Of a stretch of DNA of 64,000 nt, positions 35,604 to 45,473 are shown one piece after another. Under the pieces are notes generated by a model. The model was not told the DNA's origin and did not search any database. It saw only the letters and a list, made by a program, of their open reading frames with translations. Each line of letters begins with the position of its first letter. Positions within the stretch are counted from its first letter, which is position 1. Source of the stretch: Bradyrhizobium sp. LLZ17 (GTDB lineage: Bacteria; Pseudomonadota; Alphaproteobacteria; Rhizobiales; Xanthobacteraceae). Position numbers and translations under genes: made by a program. The DNA lies in contig NZ_CP165734.1 of NCBI RefSeq assembly GCF_041200145.1, positions 744,001 through 808,000 on the forward strand, given 5' to 3'.

Positions 35604-36359
35604 ATGTCCGGCGAACCAGTCAAACCACGCAACAGCGATAGCGTTTCGGCGAAGGCCGAACGAGACGGCGCGTTGCCGCCGGCAAAGACATCGACTTCGG
35701 AGGACGTCGCCGCCTTCGTCGCTAAAGCGCGTGCGCTATCGCCGCATGCGCCTGGCGCGAAGGGGCGGCTTATCTTTGCGCTCGACGCGACGATGAGCCG
35801 GCAGCCGACCTGGGACATGGCCTGCGCGCTGCAGGCGGACATGTTCCGCGAGGCCGGGGTGCTCGGCAGCCTCGACATCCGGCTGGTCTATTATCGCGGG
35901 TTCAACGAATGCCGCGCCAGCGGGTGGATCTCCGACAGCGGCAAGCTTGCGGCGTTGATGAGCAAGATCGACTGCCGCGGCGGCGACACCCAGATCGGCA
36001 AGGTGCTGACCGAGGCGCGACGCGAGGCGGTCGCGTCCGGCGTGCGCGCAGTGGTCTTCGTCGGCGACGCGATGGAAGAGAAGGTCGACGAGCTCTGCGC
36101 CAAGGCCGGCGAACTCGGCATGCTCAAAGTCCCGGTGTTTCTGTTTCAGGAAGGCCATGATGCCGTGGCCGAGCAGGCGTTTCGCGAGATCGCGCGCCTG
36201 ACGGGCGGGGCATGGTGCCGATCCGATCCCGGCGCGGCCGCGCAGTTGCGCGAGCTGTTGCGGGCGGCTGCGGCCTACGCCGCCGGCGGGCGCGAGGCGC
36301 TGTTGAAATTGTCCCGGACTGCGAGCGGTGCGGCGAAGCTGATCGGCCAGATGAAGTGA
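35604..36359 (+). CDS. VWA-domain protein
   Basis: 251 residues from ATG 35604. The von Willebrand A-like fold is visible from about 55: GRLIFALDATMSRQPTWDMA has a MIDAS-like DATMS, LDIRLVYYRGFNECRASG follows, and RGGDTQIGKVLTEARRE supplies the usual T. No signal peptide is seen, so it is cytoplasmic. It is followed after 64 bases by a membrane J-domain protein, probably co-expressed. The function is unknown. Confidence 0.8.
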   Translation: MSGEPVKPRNSDSVSAKAERDGALPPAKTSTSEDVAAFVAKARALSPHAPGAKGRLIFALDATMSRQPTWDMACALQADMFREAGVLGSLDIRLVYYRGFNECRASGWISDSGKLAALMSKIDCRGGDTQIGKVLTEARREAVASGVRAVVFVGDAMEEKVDELCAKAGELGMLKVPVFLFQEGHDAVAEQAFREIARLTGGAWCRSDPGAAAQLRELLRAAAAYAAGGREALLKLSRTASGAAKLIGQMK

Positions 36360-36423
36360 GCCGCGCTGGCGACGCTCGCGGCTGTCGCATGCATTCCGTG
36401 TGCGAGGGGTCTATATTCGGGCC

Positions 36424-37148
36424 ATGACACTGATCGCCGGCGTTGTCGCCATTATCACCCTTTATCTGCTGCTCCAGATGTTCCGCGCCGCCAATCCGGC
36501 GGTGCTGGCGCGTACCATCAAGCTCGGCGGCGGCGTGGTGGCGCTCGCGGTTGCGGCCTTCACGGGCTTGCGGGGCGAACTGGCGGTTGCGATTCCGCTG
36601 GGAATATTCGGAGCCGGGCTGCTCGGCTGGACGCCGCTGGCGAATGCTGGCTTCGGCAATATCGGTGGACTATTCGGCGGCGGCGCCACGCGCCCGTCCG
36701 GCAAGACCTCGCGCGTGCGCTCGCAATTCCTCGACATGCGGCTCGACCACGATTCTGGCGAGCTCACGGGCGACATCGTCGCCGGGCCGCACGCAGGGCG
36801 TGGTCTCCACGAGTTCGATCTCGCTGGCCTGCTGGCGATGGTCCCGGCGTTCGACGCCGAGAGCGTGGCGTTACTGGAAACCTATCTGGACCGCCGGTTT
36901 CCCGCTTGGCGTCAGAACGCGCAGGGCGACGCGGCAGGGGGGCAGCGCCGCACGGCGGCGAGCGGCAAAATGACGACGGAGGAGGCCTATCAGATCCTTG
37001 GCCTGCAGCCGGGCGCGGGGCGCGACGACATCGGCCGGGCGCACAAGTCCCTGATGAAGAAACTGCATCCCGACCAGGGGGCTCGACGTACCTCGCTGCC
37101 CGTGTAAACGAGGCCAAGGATACTCTGCTTCGTACGCATAACGGCTGA
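36424..37148 (+). CDS. Membrane-anchored J-domain (DnaJ-like) protein, interrupted by a frameshift
   Basis: Read as one gene, about 241 residues. Two N-terminal membrane segments (LIAGVVAIITLYLLLQM and GGGVVALAVAAFTGL) precede a cytoplasmic part and a C-terminal J domain: EEAYQILGLQPGAGRDDIGRA, then SLMKKLHPDQ with the HPD motif. The given frame ends ARRTSLPV, whereas the next frame continues GGSTYLAARVNEAKDTLLR to the TGA at 37146. Adding one G to the five-G run at 37077-37081 restores the family sequence. The protein resembles DjlA/TIM14-like co-chaperones that recruit DnaK to the membrane. Confidence 0.82.
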
Positions 37149-37315
37149 CTCCGGCACCACGCTACAAACGCTCGTACCGCGTGAGCTCCGCTGCTCTGTT
37201 CGCCGTCGCCGATGCCCGCCATTGCGGCGTGGTTGATCCCTTGCGTAAAGTTTTAACCGTAAATCGTTGACGAGAGGTTGTCGTGGGAACAGCGGCATCA
37301 CCGCGTCCCAAAAAC

Positions 37316-37345
37316 AAAAATGCCCGCGTAAGCCGCGGGCATTTT
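37316..37345. terminator. Bidirectional intrinsic terminator
   Basis: ATGCCCGCG and CGCGGGCAT form a stem with a 5-base loop, flanked by five A on the left and four T on the right. It gives a U tract on both strands. It ends the D,D-carboxypeptidase gene on the minus strand, and may also stop readthrough from the J-domain gene. Confidence 0.8.
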
Positions 37346-37365
37346 GATTGGGGCCGGGCGAGAGA

Positions 37366-39162
37366 TCAGTTGCGCACGGTCATGCAGGAGATCTCGGCGC
37401 GCTTCAGGGCGCGGCATACGGCCTCGGCCTGATCCCGCTCCAGCCCGGCGAAGCGGGCGCGATAGAGCTTGCGATTGTCCTTGGCCACGACCGGCTCGGT
37501 GAACGGATCTGCCCTGCTGAGCAATCCACGGGCCGAGCTGCGCGCTGCGTCGATGCGCTGCTGGGCTTCGTTCTCGCTTTCGAGCGCGCCAACCTGGACG
37601 ATCCAACCGCTGTGGGTGACGACCGGCCTGGTCGGGGCGCTCATCTGGACCGGCAGCGGCGCCGGATCGGCCGAGGCGAGCTTGGCGGCCGCGGGAGCGG
37701 CCGGCAAGACGCCCAGGATGCCGTTGCCGGTGCCGAAGCCCGCCGGCTGCTCAGGCAATTCAGCGCGGGCAGCCTCGGCTCTAGCTGGCTCTGGCTTGTT
37801 GGCGATATCGGCCTTGGCGACGACCGCGCCGGAGGTCTCCGCGACGTCGTTGCGAGGCGTAATCGTGTTAGTGACCTGCGGCGCGACTTGTGTCGGAGCA
37901 GCGGACGCGACCTTCACGGTGCCGGCCTTGACCTGGACCGTCTTGACCCGGACCGGCTTCATCGGCTCGGACGATCCCGGAATGAGCGAGAGCGGCTGGC
38001 TCGAGATCACGCCATTGGTGAGCGGCGCGGGCTCGATCCTGGATTCGGTGGACTTGGCCTCAGGCTTGGGCTGGGCCGGCGGCATCGCGGCGGTTGCGGC
38101 GGCTGCCAGCGCCGACAGGCGCGAGGCCGGACGAGGCGCGGGTGCCTCGGGTGCGGCCGTGGCCTGAACCTGCGGAGCGAGGCGGGCCGGGGTGTCGGAG
38201 GCGTCGGCGACATCGGTGCTGGCGTCGGCGCCGCTGCGCTCGGTGACCGCCACGACCGTGTGAGTGGTCGCGCCCTTCTCGAGATTCTCCGCGAGCAAAT
38301 TGCGCATGATGGCGTCGCGCGAACCGCCGCTGCGCCCGCCGAGCACGACCCCGATGAGGTGGCGGTTGCCGCGGCGCATCGAGGTCACGAGGTTGAAGCC
38401 AGAGGCGCGGGTGTAGCCGGTCTTGATGCCGTCCACGCCCTCGACGCTGCCGAGCAGGTGATTGTGGTTGCGGATCGACTCGCCGCGCCAAGTGAATGAG
38501 GTGGTCGAGAAATAGCGGTAGTAACGCGGGAAGCGTTCCTGGATGGCGCGGCCGAGCGTGGCCTGGTCGCGCGCGGTAGTGACCTGCTCGTCGTTGGGCA
38601 GGCCGTTGGCGTTGCGGTAGATCGTCTTGGACATGCCGAGCGCGCGCGCCTTGCGCGTCATCATCGCGGCGAAGTCATCCTCGTCGCCGCCGATCGCTTC
38701 CGCGATCACCACCGCGGCGTCGTTGGCGGAGCGGGTGACGAGACCCTTGATCGCGTCCTCGACGCGGATGGTCTGGCCCGCACGCAGATTGAGCTTGGTC
38801 GGATCCTGGTCGGCGGCGCGCTGCGACACCGGCATCTCGGTGTCCAGTTTCATCTTGCCGGACTCGAGACGCTCGAACAGCAAATAGAGCGTCATGATCT
38901 TGGTGAGCGAGGCGGGATGGCGCAGCGCGTCGGGGTTGGTCGACTGGAGCACCGCGCCGGAATTGCCATCGACGATGATCGACGCGAATTGCGGGCTATA
39001 GCTCTCGGAATCACCGTGATGCACCCGGTGGTGCGCGTAGTGGCGCCGGAAGCGCCGTGCGTCCGCGGCATCGGTCGTGAAGATCACGGCTGTGGTGACC
39101 GTGAGAAGTCCGAAGATGCCAACCCGCGCCAAGCGCGAGGAAGACCAGTTGTTACGAAGCAT
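37366..39162 (-). CDS. D-alanyl-D-alanine carboxypeptidase (PBP5/6 type) with C-terminal SPOR domain
   Basis: 598 residues. The signal peptide is at the N-terminus (VGIFGLLTVTTAVIFTTDA). The serine peptidase S11 domain (about 50-290) has the SxxK motif in HPASLTKIMT, SxN in TRSANDAAVV, and KTG in VDGIKTGYTRASG. A long Ala/Pro/Val-rich linker (about 330-500) leads to a C-terminal SPOR domain (WIVQVGALESENEAQQRID, then YRARFAGLERDQAEAVC) that binds denuded septal peptidoglycan. It trims pentapeptides in the periplasm. The SPOR fusion suggests division-site targeting. The gene ends at a clear terminator. Confidence 0.92.
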   Translation of the reverse strand: MLRNNWSSSRLARVGIFGLLTVTTAVIFTTDAADARRFRRHYAHHRVHHGDSESYSPQFASIIVDGNSGAVLQSTNPDALRHPASLTKIMTLYLLFERLESGKMKLDTEMPVSQRAADQDPTKLNLRAGQTIRVEDAIKGLVTRSANDAAVVIAEAIGGDEDDFAAMMTRKARALGMSKTIYRNANGLPNDEQVTTARDQATLGRAIQERFPRYYRYFSTTSFTWRGESIRNHNHLLGSVEGVDGIKTGYTRASGFNLVTSMRRGNRHLIGVVLGGRSGGSRDAIMRNLLAENLEKGATTHTVVAVTERSGADASTDVADASDTPARLAPQVQATAAPEAPAPRPASRLSALAAAATAAMPPAQPKPEAKSTESRIEPAPLTNGVISSQPLSLIPGSSEPMKPVRVKTVQVKAGTVKVASAAPTQVAPQVTNTITPRNDVAETSGAVVAKADIANKPEPARAEAARAELPEQPAGFGTGNGILGVLPAAPAAAKLASADPAPLPVQMSAPTRPVVTHSGWIVQVGALESENEAQQRIDAARSSARGLLSRADPFTEPVVAKDNRKLYRARFAGLERDQAEAVCRALKRAEISCMTVRN

Positions 39163-39443
39163 GGAACCCCGTCCCCGTTTGTGACTTGATCACCGGCTCG
39201 TGAGGCGAAATTGTGCCCTGCGGACCCGGGATCATTACCTGCTCAAGCTGTCCCTCCGCCGTTGCTCGCTGCGCGGGACGTTAGCCTGAGCCGCTGTTCT
39301 GGCTAAGGTGGTGTTCTCAAACGGCTTTTGACCGTCTGCGGAAGGTGAACACGTGCGGGAATCAGGGTAGGGGCCCGGGGTTTCCAAAAGCTTAAGAAAG
39401 CATTGCGGGAACAATCGGGAATTTCTGCAACTTGCATTCATTT

Positions 39444-39487
39444 TTGTGCGTCGCACAAGATTGTTGACTTTTTTGTGCGTTGCACTA
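39444..39487. promoter_or_regulatory. Two palindromic operators in the phasin promoter
   Basis: Site 1 is the perfect 15-base palindrome TTGTGCGTCGCACAA (39444-39458). Site 2, TTGTGCGTTGCACTA (39473-39487), is a close copy. Their centres are 29 bases apart. Site 2 lies between the -35 and -10 elements, and site 1 just upstream. This is a repressor layout. The PHA-responsive repressor PhaR is the expected regulator of phasin genes, but the protein is not encoded here. Confidence 0.6.
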
Positions 39488-39491
39488 ATCG
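39464..39491 (+). promoter_or_regulatory. Putative sigma-70 promoter of the phasin gene
   Basis: TTGACT at 39464-39469 and TAATCG at 39486-39491 are 16 bases apart, about 57 bases before the phasin ATG. The second palindromic operator fills the spacer. The -10 match is modest. Confidence 0.45.
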
Positions 39492-39547
39492 TGGGCAGAG
39501 TCAGGGAGCCGGGCTTCCGGACCAAAGCCAGGGAAAAGGGATCCAAG

Positions 39548-39886
39548 ATGTTCAAGGTTGAAGACTTTCAGAACTACGGCAAAGAGCATTTCGAGCAGTA
39601 CGTCGCCTCCGCCACCACGGTGCAGCACGGCATTCAGGCGATCGCCAGCGCCTATGGCGACTACACCAAGAAGTCGTTTGAAGACACCAAGTCCTTCGTC
39701 GAGAAGCTTTCCGGCGTGAAGTCGCTGGACAAGGCGATGGAAGCGCAGACCGATTTCGCCCGTTCCGCCTACGAGACCTTCGTCACGGAATCGCAGAAGA
39801 TCGCCGGCCTCTACAGCGATCTCGCCAAGCAGGCGTTCAAGCCGGTCGAGACCATCGTGTCGAAGTTCACCCCGGCCGCCAACTGA
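39548..39886 (+). CDS. Phasin family protein
   Basis: 112 residues, all helical, starting MFKVEDFQNYGKEHFEQYVA. The phasin_2 pattern is seen in YTKKSFEDTKSFVEKLSGVK and FARSAYETFVTESQKIAGLY. Phasins coat polyhydroxybutyrate granules and control their size and number. A promoter with two palindromic operators lies upstream, and a strong terminator follows, so it is a single-gene unit. Confidence 0.92.
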   Translation: MFKVEDFQNYGKEHFEQYVASATTVQHGIQAIASAYGDYTKKSFEDTKSFVEKLSGVKSLDKAMEAQTDFARSAYETFVTESQKIAGLYSDLAKQAFKPVETIVSKFTPAAN

Positions 39887-40498
39887 TCTTTCTGGAAGTC
39901 CTGGAATCAAAAGCCCGGCTGAAGCAGCCGGGCTTTTTTTAGTTCGGGAGCGGCGGCGGCTCCTAGGTGTGACGCGAAGCTTCGACGCAAGTTTGCCGAT
40001 GTCCTTGAACACGAGACGGTCTGGGCCGCCGAGGCGATCAGGTCGAAATTCTCGGCGCTGCTGGCGCAACATTGCAGCACGCGCGCTGCCATTGCCGCAG
40101 TCATTTTGGGCCACGCCGTTGAACTACTGGCAAGTTGGACCGTAGAAAAGCGGAGCCACTCCTCGCGCCAAACCGCTGCGGTTCATGCGCACTCAGGTTC
40201 CTGGTCTCGACGTTCCAAGCAATCACGTTGGAAGCTTTTGTCAAATCAGTCCGGATTGATTAACGTTCGCGGGGATCGCCGGGCCGGGAATCGGGGCTTC
40301 CGCGACGCATCGGCCGGATCTTCGCACGCTTGCGGCGAGCCGGAAGCGGCCCCATATTCCCTGCAATCGATCCGGGTTGAACCGGACCGGTTGGAAGCGG
40401 CGATCCACCAAGGCGGCGCGCCTGTGCGAGGCACCCAAGTCGCGGGCCTGCGCGGCGGACCGTCATTCGCTTCCGTGGGGAATTTGAACGCCTGAGCC
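39887..40498. other. Gene-free gap between phasin and clpS
   Basis: About 610 bases. The first 55 hold the phasin terminator. In the rest I see no ORF with a credible start and family match on either strand, and no repeat of families A or B. It probably holds the clpS promoter. A small lineage-specific gene or RNA cannot be excluded. Confidence 0.5.
39909..39940 (+). terminator. Intrinsic terminator of the phasin gene
   Basis: AAAAGCCCGGCT and AGCCGGGCTTTT pair around a 5-base loop, followed by more T to a run of seven. It begins 22 bases after the phasin stop. Confidence 0.88.
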
Positions 40499-40891
40499 AT
40501 GCCGCAACTGACTTCCAGACCAGACCTGTCCGCGGCCGCCGCCGCCCACGCTCCCCGGATGAGCAACGACGAGAACCGTTCCGGGGGCCCGACGGGTCCG
40601 AACACGTCGGTGATCACCAAGGTCAAACCGAAGACCAAGCGGCCGAACCTTTATCGCGTGCTGATCCTGAACGACGACTACACGCCGATGGAGTTCGTCG
40701 TCCATGTGCTGGAGAAGTTCTTCCAGAAGGACATCGAGGCCGCCACCAAGATCATGCTGCACGTCCATCATCACGGCATCGGGGAGTGCGGCGTGTTCAC
40801 CTACGAGATCGCCGAGACCAAGGTGACGCAGGTGATGGATTTCGCGCGCAAGCACCAGCATCCCCTGCAATGCGTGATGGAAAAAAAGTAG
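40499..40891 (+). CDS. clpS: ATP-dependent Clp protease adaptor ClpS
   Basis: 130 residues. After a variable N-terminal tail of about 45 residues the ClpS fold begins with [20 protein letters not shown] and contains [20 protein letters not shown] with the acidic and His residues that hold the N-degron. It delivers N-end-rule substrates to ClpAP. The clpA gene follows 283 bases later in the same direction. A shorter start at the internal [10 protein letters not shown] is possible. Confidence 0.93.
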   Translation: MPQLTSRPDLSAAAAAHAPRMSNDENRSGGPTGPNTSVITKVKPKTKRPNLYRVLILNDDYTPMEFVVHVLEKFFQKDIEAATKIMLHVHHHGIGECGVFTYEIAETKVTQVMDFARKHQHPLQCVMEKK

Positions 40892-41174
40892 GCGATCACG
40901 GCCTTCCTGGCCGGCGCTTGTTCTGTGTAACAGTGTAATCGTCGCGTGATGCCTCCTGCATGTCCGTTGCGGCCGGCAAACGGGCGGAAATTTGTGCCCG
41001 CGCCAATCCCGCCCAAATGGGAACGGGTTTTGCATCGAAAATACCGCAGGTACGTCGCCGCCGACTCGCGGAACCGGTCTTACGCCGCGATCTTGGATAA
41101 CTATATGTGACAAAGGTTGTTGTTGCCTGACCGGGCGATGGCGATCATGATGGTGGGGGCCATAGAGGACGCGA

Positions 41175-43580
41175 ATGCCGACTTTTTCTCAAAGCCTTGA
41201 ACAATCCCTGCATCGTGCACTGGCGATCGCCAACGAGCGTCATCACCAATATGCGACGCTCGAGCATCTCTTGCTCTCCTTGATCGACGATTCCGATGCA
41301 GCCGCCGTCATGCGCGCCTGTAGCGTCGATCTCGACAAGCTCCGCACGAGCCTCGTCAATTATCTTGAAACCGAATTCGAGAATCTGGTGACGGATGGCG
41401 CCGACGATGCCAAGCCGACCGCCGGCTTCCAGCGCGTGATCCAGCGCGCGGTCATCCACGTGCAATCCTCCGGCCGCGAAGAGGTGACCGGCGCCAACGT
41501 CCTGATCGCGATCTTCGCCGAACGCGAAAGTCATGCCGCGTATTTCCTGCAAGAGCAGGACATGACGCGCTACGACGCGGTCAACTACATCAGCCACGGC
41601 ATCGCCAAACGGCCGGGTGTCTCCGAGGCGCGGCCGGTGCGCGGCGTCGACGAGGAGACCGAGACCAAGGGCAGCGAGGACGCCAAGAAGAAGGGCGAGG
41701 CGCTCGAAACCTATTGCGTGAATCTCAACAAGAAGGCCCGCGACGGCAAGATCGATCCCGTGATCGGACGCAATTCCGAGATCAACCGCGCGATCCAGGT
41801 GTTGTGCCGCCGGCAGAAGAATAACCCGCTATTCGTGGGCGAAGCCGGCGTCGGCAAGACCGCGATCGCGGAGGGCCTCGCCAAGCGCATCGTCGACAGC
41901 GAGGTGCCGGACGTTCTGGCGGCTGCGACCGTGTTCTCGCTCGACATGGGCACGCTGCTCGCGGGCACGCGCTACCGCGGCGACTTCGAGGAGCGCCTGA
42001 AGCAGGTGCTGAAGGAACTTGAGGCGCATCCGAATGCGATCCTGTTCATCGACGAGATCCACACCGTGATCGGTGCGGGCGCGACCTCGGGCGGAGCGAT
42101 GGATGCATCGAACCTGCTCAAGCCGGCGCTGGCCTCGGGCACCATCCGCTGCATGGGCTCGACGACCTACAAGGAATACCGGCAGCACTTCGAGAAGGAT
42201 CGCGCGTTGGTGCGGCGTTTCCAGAAGATCGACATCAACGAGCCGACGGTCGAGGATGCGATCGCGATCCTCAAGGGTCTCAAGCCGTATTTCGAAGACT
42301 ACCACCGGCTGAAATACACCAATGAGGCGATCGAGGCTGCGGTGCAGCTCTCCTCGCGCTACATCCACGACCGCAAGCTGCCCGACAAGGCGATCGACGT
42401 GATCGACGAGTCGGGCGCGGCGCAGATGCTGGTCGCCGAGAACAAGCGTAAGAAGACCATCGGTATCAAGGAGATCGAGACCACGATCGCCTCGATGGCG
42501 CGGATCCCGCCGAAGAGCGTGTCGAAGGACGATGCCGAGGTGCTCAAGCATCTCGAGCAGACCCTGAAGCGCACGGTGTTCGGCCAGGACAAGGCGATCG
42601 AGTCGCTTGCGGCATCGATCAAGCTGGCGCGCGCCGGCTTGCGCGAGCCGGAGAAGCCGATCGGCTGCTACCTGTTTTCGGGCCCGACCGGCGTCGGCAA
42701 GACGGAGGTGGCAAAGCAGCTTGCGGCAAGCCTCGGCGTCGAGCTGTTGCGCTTCGATATGTCCGAATACATGGAGCGGCACACCGTGTCGCGCCTGATC
42801 GGCGCACCTCCCGGCTATGTTGGCTTCGACCAGGGTGGTCTGCTCACCGACGGCGTCGACCAGCATCCGCATTGCGTGGTGCTGCTCGACGAGATCGAGA
42901 AGGCGCATCCCGACCTCTACAACGTGCTGCTTCAGATCATGGACCACGGCCGGCTCACCGACCACAACGGCAAGCAGGTCAACTTCCGCAACGTGATCCT
43001 GATCATGACCACGAACGCGGGCGCGTCGGATCTGGCCAAACAGGCGTTCGGCTTCACGCGATCCAAGCGCGAAGGCGACGACCACGAGGCGATCAACCGG
43101 CAGTTCGCGCCGGAATTCCGCAATCGTCTCGATGCCGTCGTGTCGTTCGGCCATCTCAGCGTCGAGGTGATCGGCACGGTGGTGGAGAAGTTCGTGCTCC
43201 AGCTCGAGGCCCAGCTCGGCGACCGCGACGTCACGATCGAGCTGTCCGAACCGGCCAAGGCGTGGCTGGTCCAGCACGGCTATGACGAGCAGATGGGTGC
43301 GCGGCCGATGGCCCGTGTGATCCAGGAGCACATCAAGAAGCCGCTCGCCGACGAAGTGCTGTTCGGCAAGCTCAAGGGCGGCGGTCACGTCCGCGTCGTC
43401 CTGGTCAAGGACGAGGCCGACGAGACAAAGGACAAGATCGGCTTCGAGTTCGTCGAGGGACCGGTAACGCCGAAGCAGGAAAAACTGCCCGCCCGCAAGC
43501 GTCCGCCGGGCAAGTCCAAGCCGGGTGGTCCCGGCGGCTCGAAGGGGCCGACGTCGAAGGGACCGCTGGTCAAGGTCTGA
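41175..43580 (+). CDS. clpA: ATP-dependent Clp protease ATP-binding subunit ClpA
   Basis: 801 residues. A Clp N domain (about 1-145), AAA1 with [17 protein letters not shown] and [13 protein letters not shown], and AAA2 with [31 protein letters not shown] and a sensor-2 [10 protein letters not shown] segment. No long middle domain is present, which separates it from ClpB. The IGL-like ClpP loop region is around [13 protein letters not shown]. It unfolds proteins and feeds them to ClpP. It lies downstream of clpS. The C-terminal 40 residues are a Lys/Pro/Gly-rich tail. Confidence 0.95.
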   Translation: MPTFSQSLEQSLHRALAIANERHHQYATLEHLLLSLIDDSDAAAVMRACSVDLDKLRTSLVNYLETEFENLVTDGADDAKPTAGFQRVIQRAVIHVQSSGREEVTGANVLIAIFAERESHAAYFLQEQDMTRYDAVNYISHGIAKRPGVSEARPVRGVDEETETKGSEDAKKKGEALETYCVNLNKKARDGKIDPVIGRNSEINRAIQVLCRRQKNNPLFVGEAGVGKTAIAEGLAKRIVDSEVPDVLAAATVFSLDMGTLLAGTRYRGDFEERLKQVLKELEAHPNAILFIDEIHTVIGAGATSGGAMDASNLLKPALASGTIRCMGSTTYKEYRQHFEKDRALVRRFQKIDINEPTVEDAIAILKGLKPYFEDYHRLKYTNEAIEAAVQLSSRYIHDRKLPDKAIDVIDESGAAQMLVAENKRKKTIGIKEIETTIASMARIPPKSVSKDDAEVLKHLEQTLKRTVFGQDKAIESLAASIKLARAGLREPEKPIGCYLFSGPTGVGKTEVAKQLAASLGVELLRFDMSEYMERHTVSRLIGAPPGYVGFDQGGLLTDGVDQHPHCVVLLDEIEKAHPDLYNVLLQIMDHGRLTDHNGKQVNFRNVILIMTTNAGASDLAKQAFGFTRSKREGDDHEAINRQFAPEFRNRLDAVVSFGHLSVEVIGTVVEKFVLQLEAQLGDRDVTIELSEPAKAWLVQHGYDEQMGARPMARVIQEHIKKPLADEVLFGKLKGGGHVRVVLVKDEADETKDKIGFEFVEGPVTPKQEKLPARKRPPGKSKPGGPGGSKGPTSKGPLVKV

Positions 43581-43600
43581 TCGCAGCTCGCAGGAATCGG

Positions 43601-43628
43601 AAAGGCCGGCTGAGAAGCCGGCCTTTTT
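43601..43628 (+). terminator. Intrinsic terminator of clpA
   Basis: AAAGGCCGGCT and AGCCGGCCTTT pair around a GAGA loop and run into a T tract. It starts 21 bases after the clpA stop. The A tract on the left also gives some terminator character for the opposite-strand exporter gene. Confidence 0.88.
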
Positions 43629-43676
43629 CGTTTTGGCACCACGCGGGCTCTCACCTGCCGGCTTCGGGTGCCTCCC

Positions 43677-45098
43677 TTATTCGCCGCGCAGGCGCTGGTC
43701 GTCTTGCACGCGGACATGCTCGGCGCCGCGCGCGCCCGTGGGTGAGAGCCGCAGCATGCTCAGCATGGCGCCGCACAGGGCGAAGCCGACCGCCGTGAGT
43801 AGCGCGATCCGGGTTCCCTCCAATGGATAGCGGCCGAGGAAGAGCGCCACCAGTGCCGCGCCAGTGGTCTGGCCGAGCAGCCGGGCCGTGCCGAGCATGC
43901 CGCTTGCGCCGCCGGAGCGCTCACGCGGCGCGGCAGCTATCATGGTGCGGTTGTTCGGCGTCTGGAACAGGCCGAAGCCGGCGCCGGCCAGCGCCATCCG
44001 CCAGATGACGTCGAGCGGTGTCGGCGCTGCGGGCAGGAAGGCGAGCGCGCCGAGGCCGCAGGCAAACAGTGTCAGCCCGATGCCGCCGAGCAGGCCCGCT
44101 GGATAATGCTCGACCAGACGGCCGGCGAGGGGGGCTGCGAAGGCCACCGCGATCGGCCATGGCGTGATCAAGAGGCCCATATGCACCGCCGAATAACCAA
44201 ACCGGCTCTGCAGGTAAAAGGGGATCGCGACGAAGGCCAGCATCTGCCCACAGAACGAAGCGATCGACGTCGCAATCGACAGCCCGAAGACGGGGATGCG
44301 CAGCAGATCAATGGGGAGAAGCGGCGAGGCCATGTGGGTTTCGCGGTAGATCAACAGCAGGCCGGCGACGACGGCGATTGCGAACTGGACCAGGCAGGTG
44401 ACGAGCGCCTCGCCATGACCGACGCTGTCGATCGCGGCGATACCGATGCCGAACGTGATCGCCGAGAGACCCGCGCTCTGCCAGTCGAAGGAGCGGTCCG
44501 CGAGCTTGGTGTGGGGCAGGCTGCGCCAGCCGAACGCCAGCGTCACCACGCCGAGCGGCACGTTGATGGCGAATAGCCAGGGCCAGCTTCCAACCGCGAG
44601 AATGCCGGCCGCGATCGTCGGGCCGACTGCGGCCGAGAAAGCCACGACGAGCGCGTTGAGCCCGATGCCGCGGCCGAGCAGGCGACGCGGATAGGTGAAG
44701 CGCACCAGCGCCGCGTTGACGCTCATGATCCCGGCCGCGCCGAACCCCTGCACGATGCGCGCGATCGTCAGCAGCGGCAACGTATGCGCCAGCGCACAGA
44801 ACGCGGATGCAAGCGTGAACAGCACGAGCCCAACCAGGTAGACACGACGATAACCGACGATCTCGCCCAGAGAGGCCAGCGGCAGCAGCGAGATCGTGAT
44901 CGCGAGCTGGTACCCGTTGACGATCCAGATCGAGAAGGCCGGGCTCGCGTTCAGATCGGCCGCGATCGTCGGCAGCGCCACGTTGGCGATGGCGCTGTCG
45001 ACCACGGCCATGATGATGCCGAGCGCAATGGTCAGGACCGCCTGATTGCGCTGCGGCTGCGGCAGGCCATCGGCATGCTCGATCGGGACAGATGACAT
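43677..45098 (-). CDS. MFS exporter of the DHA2 (EmrB/QacA) family
   Basis: 473 residues with about 14 hydrophobic segments. IIMAVVDSAIANVALPTIAA at the N-terminus is the DHA2 motif D1, and GRGIGLNALVVAFSAAVGPT is the motif C region typical of antiporters. PLAGRLVEHYPAG follows in a later loop. It should export drugs or other amphipathic compounds with proton antiport. No EmrA-type adaptor or regulator is adjacent. The substrate is unknown. Confidence 0.87.
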   Translation of the reverse strand: MSSVPIEHADGLPQPQRNQAVLTIALGIIMAVVDSAIANVALPTIAADLNASPAFSIWIVNGYQLAITISLLPLASLGEIVGYRRVYLVGLVLFTLASAFCALAHTLPLLTIARIVQGFGAAGIMSVNAALVRFTYPRRLLGRGIGLNALVVAFSAAVGPTIAAGILAVGSWPWLFAINVPLGVVTLAFGWRSLPHTKLADRSFDWQSAGLSAITFGIGIAAIDSVGHGEALVTCLVQFAIAVVAGLLLIYRETHMASPLLPIDLLRIPVFGLSIATSIASFCGQMLAFVAIPFYLQSRFGYSAVHMGLLITPWPIAVAFAAPLAGRLVEHYPAGLLGGIGLTLFACGLGALAFLPAAPTPLDVIWRMALAGAGFGLFQTPNNRTMIAAAPRERSGGASGMLGTARLLGQTTGAALVALFLGRYPLEGTRIALLTAVGFALCGAMLSMLRLSPTGARGAEHVRVQDDQRLRGE

Positions 45099-45246
45099 GG
45101 TGGAGGCGTGGTTGATTCGAGCCGTAACTGATCTCCGGACTAGGAAATTGCGAGATGCATCGCAACCCGGCAGGACACGGACAGTTCCTGCTTCGGGAGC
45201 GGGTCCCCCGGCGCCGCGGGCATGGATCAGGACGGCTTTCGCGGCT

Positions 45247-45408
45247 TCACCAGCGCGATGCCGACTTTCCGAAAAGAAAGAGCACGACGAGGCCCACCGT
45301 CACCGCCGTCGAAGCGATCAGGACAGTGCGATCCCAGTCGATCCGCGTCCGGTCCGAGCGGTTGAAATTGAGAGCCGTGAACAGGGCCTTCATGGCAAAT
45401 CGGCGCAT
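45247..45408 (-). CDS. Possible small membrane protein, about 53 residues
   Basis: A short frame beginning MRRFAMKALFTALNFNRSD, with one hydrophobic segment VLIASTAVTVGLVVLFLFG near the C-terminus. It lies alone between the exporter and the AraC gene. Composition looks protein-like, but there is no clear ribosome site and no known family, so the call is tentative. Confidence 0.35.
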   Translation of the reverse strand: MRRFAMKALFTALNFNRSDRTRIDWDRTVLIASTAVTVGLVVLFLFGKSASRW

Positions 45409-45473
45409 CGGGCGGCCTCGCGAGGGCCTGCACGATGCCACGCCCGGTGCCGGCCGGCTTGATGCAGCTCAAC

